A DNA stretch of 52,097 bases, taken from assembly GCA_903858815.1 (NCBI GenBank), contig CAIOKE010000373.1:1-52097 (forward strand). Direction: 5' to 3'. Shown here one piece after another: positions 50,771 to 52,097 of this stretch (position 1 is its first letter; every line of letters starts with the position of its first letter). The translations under genes were made by a program, and so were the position numbers. The notes beneath the pieces were generated by a model that was not told the DNA's origin, did not search any database, and was given only the letters and a program-made list of their open reading frames with translations. The DNA is from an uncultured Planctomycetaceae bacterium. Lineage in GTDB: Bacteria; Planctomycetota; Planctomycetia; Planctomycetales; Planctomycetaceae.

Positions 50771-52097
50771 TCACTTTTCCTCAGACGTACGACCGGCTGC
50801 TGACTGCAGCAGACGAATACTCTCTTCAACCAGCAACTCACCACCCCCCGGAGCAATGGTGCTGTTGGTTGTCTCATACCCGCCGCCGGCAAAAGCCGCG
50901 CGAGTCGGCACATAGTAGGTCTCAATTGCGTTACAGAGTTCCAGAACCATGGTGGTCCGGAATGGGCTGGCACGACGGATTGCCAGTCCCAGCTCAACAA
51001 AGACTTCACCGGGCAGGCAGACAATCGCGAAGTCTTTTCCGAACGAGATCGTATGTACTTCGACTGGAAGTGCCTGCCCAGCCCCGGCCAGTGCAATTGT
51101 GGTTCGGCGAGCAAGTGCGGCCTTTTCAGCAGGAACCAGACGCGGAAAATTGCGGATCTGGTCAATCATCACTGTGCGCCCTGCGGCGACGTGATCATAA
51201 AAATCCACATTCTCTCCGGACTGTACGCGTGCAAGTACAGCGAGTGATTGAGTCACTTCGGGAACTCCTGCCGGTCTCAGTGGCAGGTGGACAGTTGCAG
51301 ACCGGACATTCAGCACCGGGTTTTCAATTACCTGCAGTTCCTGCAGCCCGCTGCTGATCGTTTGTCCCAGAGCCCTGCCAATGACTTCCGTGGTGTTGCG
51401 TTCCCTGCCGCGCGGGGCCACATGGTTAATGTCACCACAGCAGCCAGTACCGAACAGCGAAATCGTGTCGGCACCAAGAGTGTTACGCACGGCTTCATGA
51501 ATGAACCGCGGATAGTCAGCACTCCAGCGTGTCCCGCCGACGGTGTCCAGATGCAGCGCGAAACTGCTGAGCACCCCCTGAGTGCGACCGTCTGCTGTAC
51601 GAGCAGCCAGCAGCGGGATTTCTGGATCAATCGGTCCTGCTGAACGCACTGAACCTGCAGCCTCCAGCCCAACCCACGTTCGTACACTGCCGTCACGCTG
51701 GACAAATCGCCGATTGAATGACACCGGGGTCTGCTGTTCCGTCCAGCCCCCGTACAGACTGATCGGAGTTAATCTGCGATGACCGTCAACGATTGCTGCA
51801 ACAGTATTTTCCACCAGCAGATCCATATACTTCAGGCGATCGGCGGAAGGCACTGGATTGCCTGCAAAAGTTGTTGTTGTTTCAGGTCGCTGTGCTGACA
51901 ACCACGCGGTAAAGACGGCTGCGTAGTCAGGAGCGGTGTGGGAATGTGTGGCCGTCACAACGATGGCGGCAGCCGGGATTCCTGTCTGTTCAGAAGCACG
52001 CTGTCGGACGATTCGGGAAAAATCCGTCCAGACCGCAATCAGGTCGCAGACAACGATGGCAGCCTGCTGCTGCCCGTCGCTGAAAACGGCAGCGCGG
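50771..52097 (-). CDS. Neutral/alkaline ceramidase-like protein (5' end beyond the window)
   Basis: Partial: 441 residues are visible and the frame is open at the window's right edge, so the true start lies outside. The visible part begins RAAVFSDGQQQAAIVVCDLI and continues with GIPAAAIVVTATHSHTAPDY, the His-rich motif of the neutral ceramidase N-terminal domain. GTGCCGDINHVAP matches the segment that holds the catalytic Ser in ceramidases (GDVSPN), but Asn stands there, so ceramide hydrolysis by the known mechanism is doubtful. FAIVCLPGEVFVELGLAIRR and YYVPTRAAFAGGGYET are typical C-terminal family segments. Planctomycetes carry many such paralogues of unknown substrate. Confidence 0.85.
   Translation of the reverse strand, partial: RAAVFSDGQQQAAIVVCDLIAVWTDFSRIVRQRASEQTGIPAAAIVVTATHSHTAPDYAAVFTAWLSAQRPETTTTFAGNPVPSADRLKYMDLLVENTVAAIVDGHRRLTPISLYGGWTEQQTPVSFNRRFVQRDGSVRTWVGLEAAGSVRSAGPIDPEIPLLAARTADGRTQGVLSSFALHLDTVGGTRWSADYPRFIHEAVRNTLGADTISLFGTGCCGDINHVAPRGRERNTTEVIGRALGQTISSGLQELQVIENPVLNVRSATVHLPLRPAGVPEVTQSLAVLARVQSGENVDFYDHVAAGRTVMIDQIRNFPRLVPAEKAALARRTTIALAGAGQALPVEVHTISFGKDFAIVCLPGEVFVELGLAIRRASPFRTTMVLELCNAIETYYVPTRAAFAGGGYETTNSTIAPGGGELLVEESIRLLQSAAGRTSEEK

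Overview
The window looks like chromosomal DNA from a member of the Planctomycetota, most likely class Planctomycetia. The reasons are the family content (a DUF1501 protein with a Tat signal, a DUF1080 protein, a ceramidase-like exported protein, Gfo/Idh oxidoreductases paired with a TIM-barrel isomerase, zinc-ribbon membrane proteins) and the alpha2-type glycyl-tRNA synthetase. Other reasons are scattered housekeeping genes (rplU without rpmA, a lone rpsR) and moderately GC-rich, loosely packed genes in short strand-switching groups. I see no insertion sequence, phage gene, tRNA, rRNA or CRISPR array, and I cannot name the species.

Layout. 0.3-0.8 kb: rplU with its own terminator. 0.8-5.8 kb: an RND efflux pair (lipoprotein adaptor and inner-membrane pump, the pump with an EF-hand-like insertion). 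6.0-8.7 kb: a 2-keto-3-deoxygluconate kinase-like PfkB protein and 6-phosphogluconate dehydrogenase, then a terminator. 8.8-13.5 kb: a Mn/Zn/Fe-type ABC importer of four overlapping genes, in which both permeases carry a C-terminal DtxR/MntR-like repressor domain. A perfect palindrome overlaps the predicted promoter. 13.5-18.8 kb: GluQRS, a zinc-ribbon M48-type membrane protein and a large polytopic membrane protein. 18.7-25.9 kb: a catalytically dead HtrA-like PDZ protein, PII, a prepilin peptidase, a small membrane protein, an N-carbamoylputrescine amidase-like hydrolase, an AcpH-like protein and a DUF1080 protein. 26.0-31.7 kb, all minus: a Gfo/Idh oxidoreductase, a TlpA-like thioredoxin protein, and a glyS-rraA-deoC cluster.

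32.4-36.0 kb: a hypothetical protein, rpsR (minus), then a plus-strand group of a zinc-ribbon protein, a PEGA lipoprotein, an ECF sigma factor and its zinc-binding anti-sigma factor. 36.0-40.2 kb: an S9 peptidase and a DUF1501 protein, divergent across a C11 tract with quadruplex potential. 40.2-47 kb, all minus: greA, a Gfo/Idh plus isomerase pair, an NtrC-type sigma-54 activator, and a THUMP-type RNA methyltransferase fused to a MEKHLA domain. 47.3-52.1 kb, all minus: glycerate 2-kinase, an alpha/beta esterase, a PhoD-like phosphatase and a ceramidase-like protein that runs off the end.

The most interesting points are the double permease-repressor fusion with a candidate operator (compare the Chlamydia YtgABCD system, in which a permease-repressor fusion is cleaved to release an iron-dependent repressor), and the RNA methyltransferase-MEKHLA fusion. 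Next come the EF-hand in the RND pump and the HtrA-like protein that has lost all three catalytic residues. All assignments come from reading the sequence by eye, with no database search.
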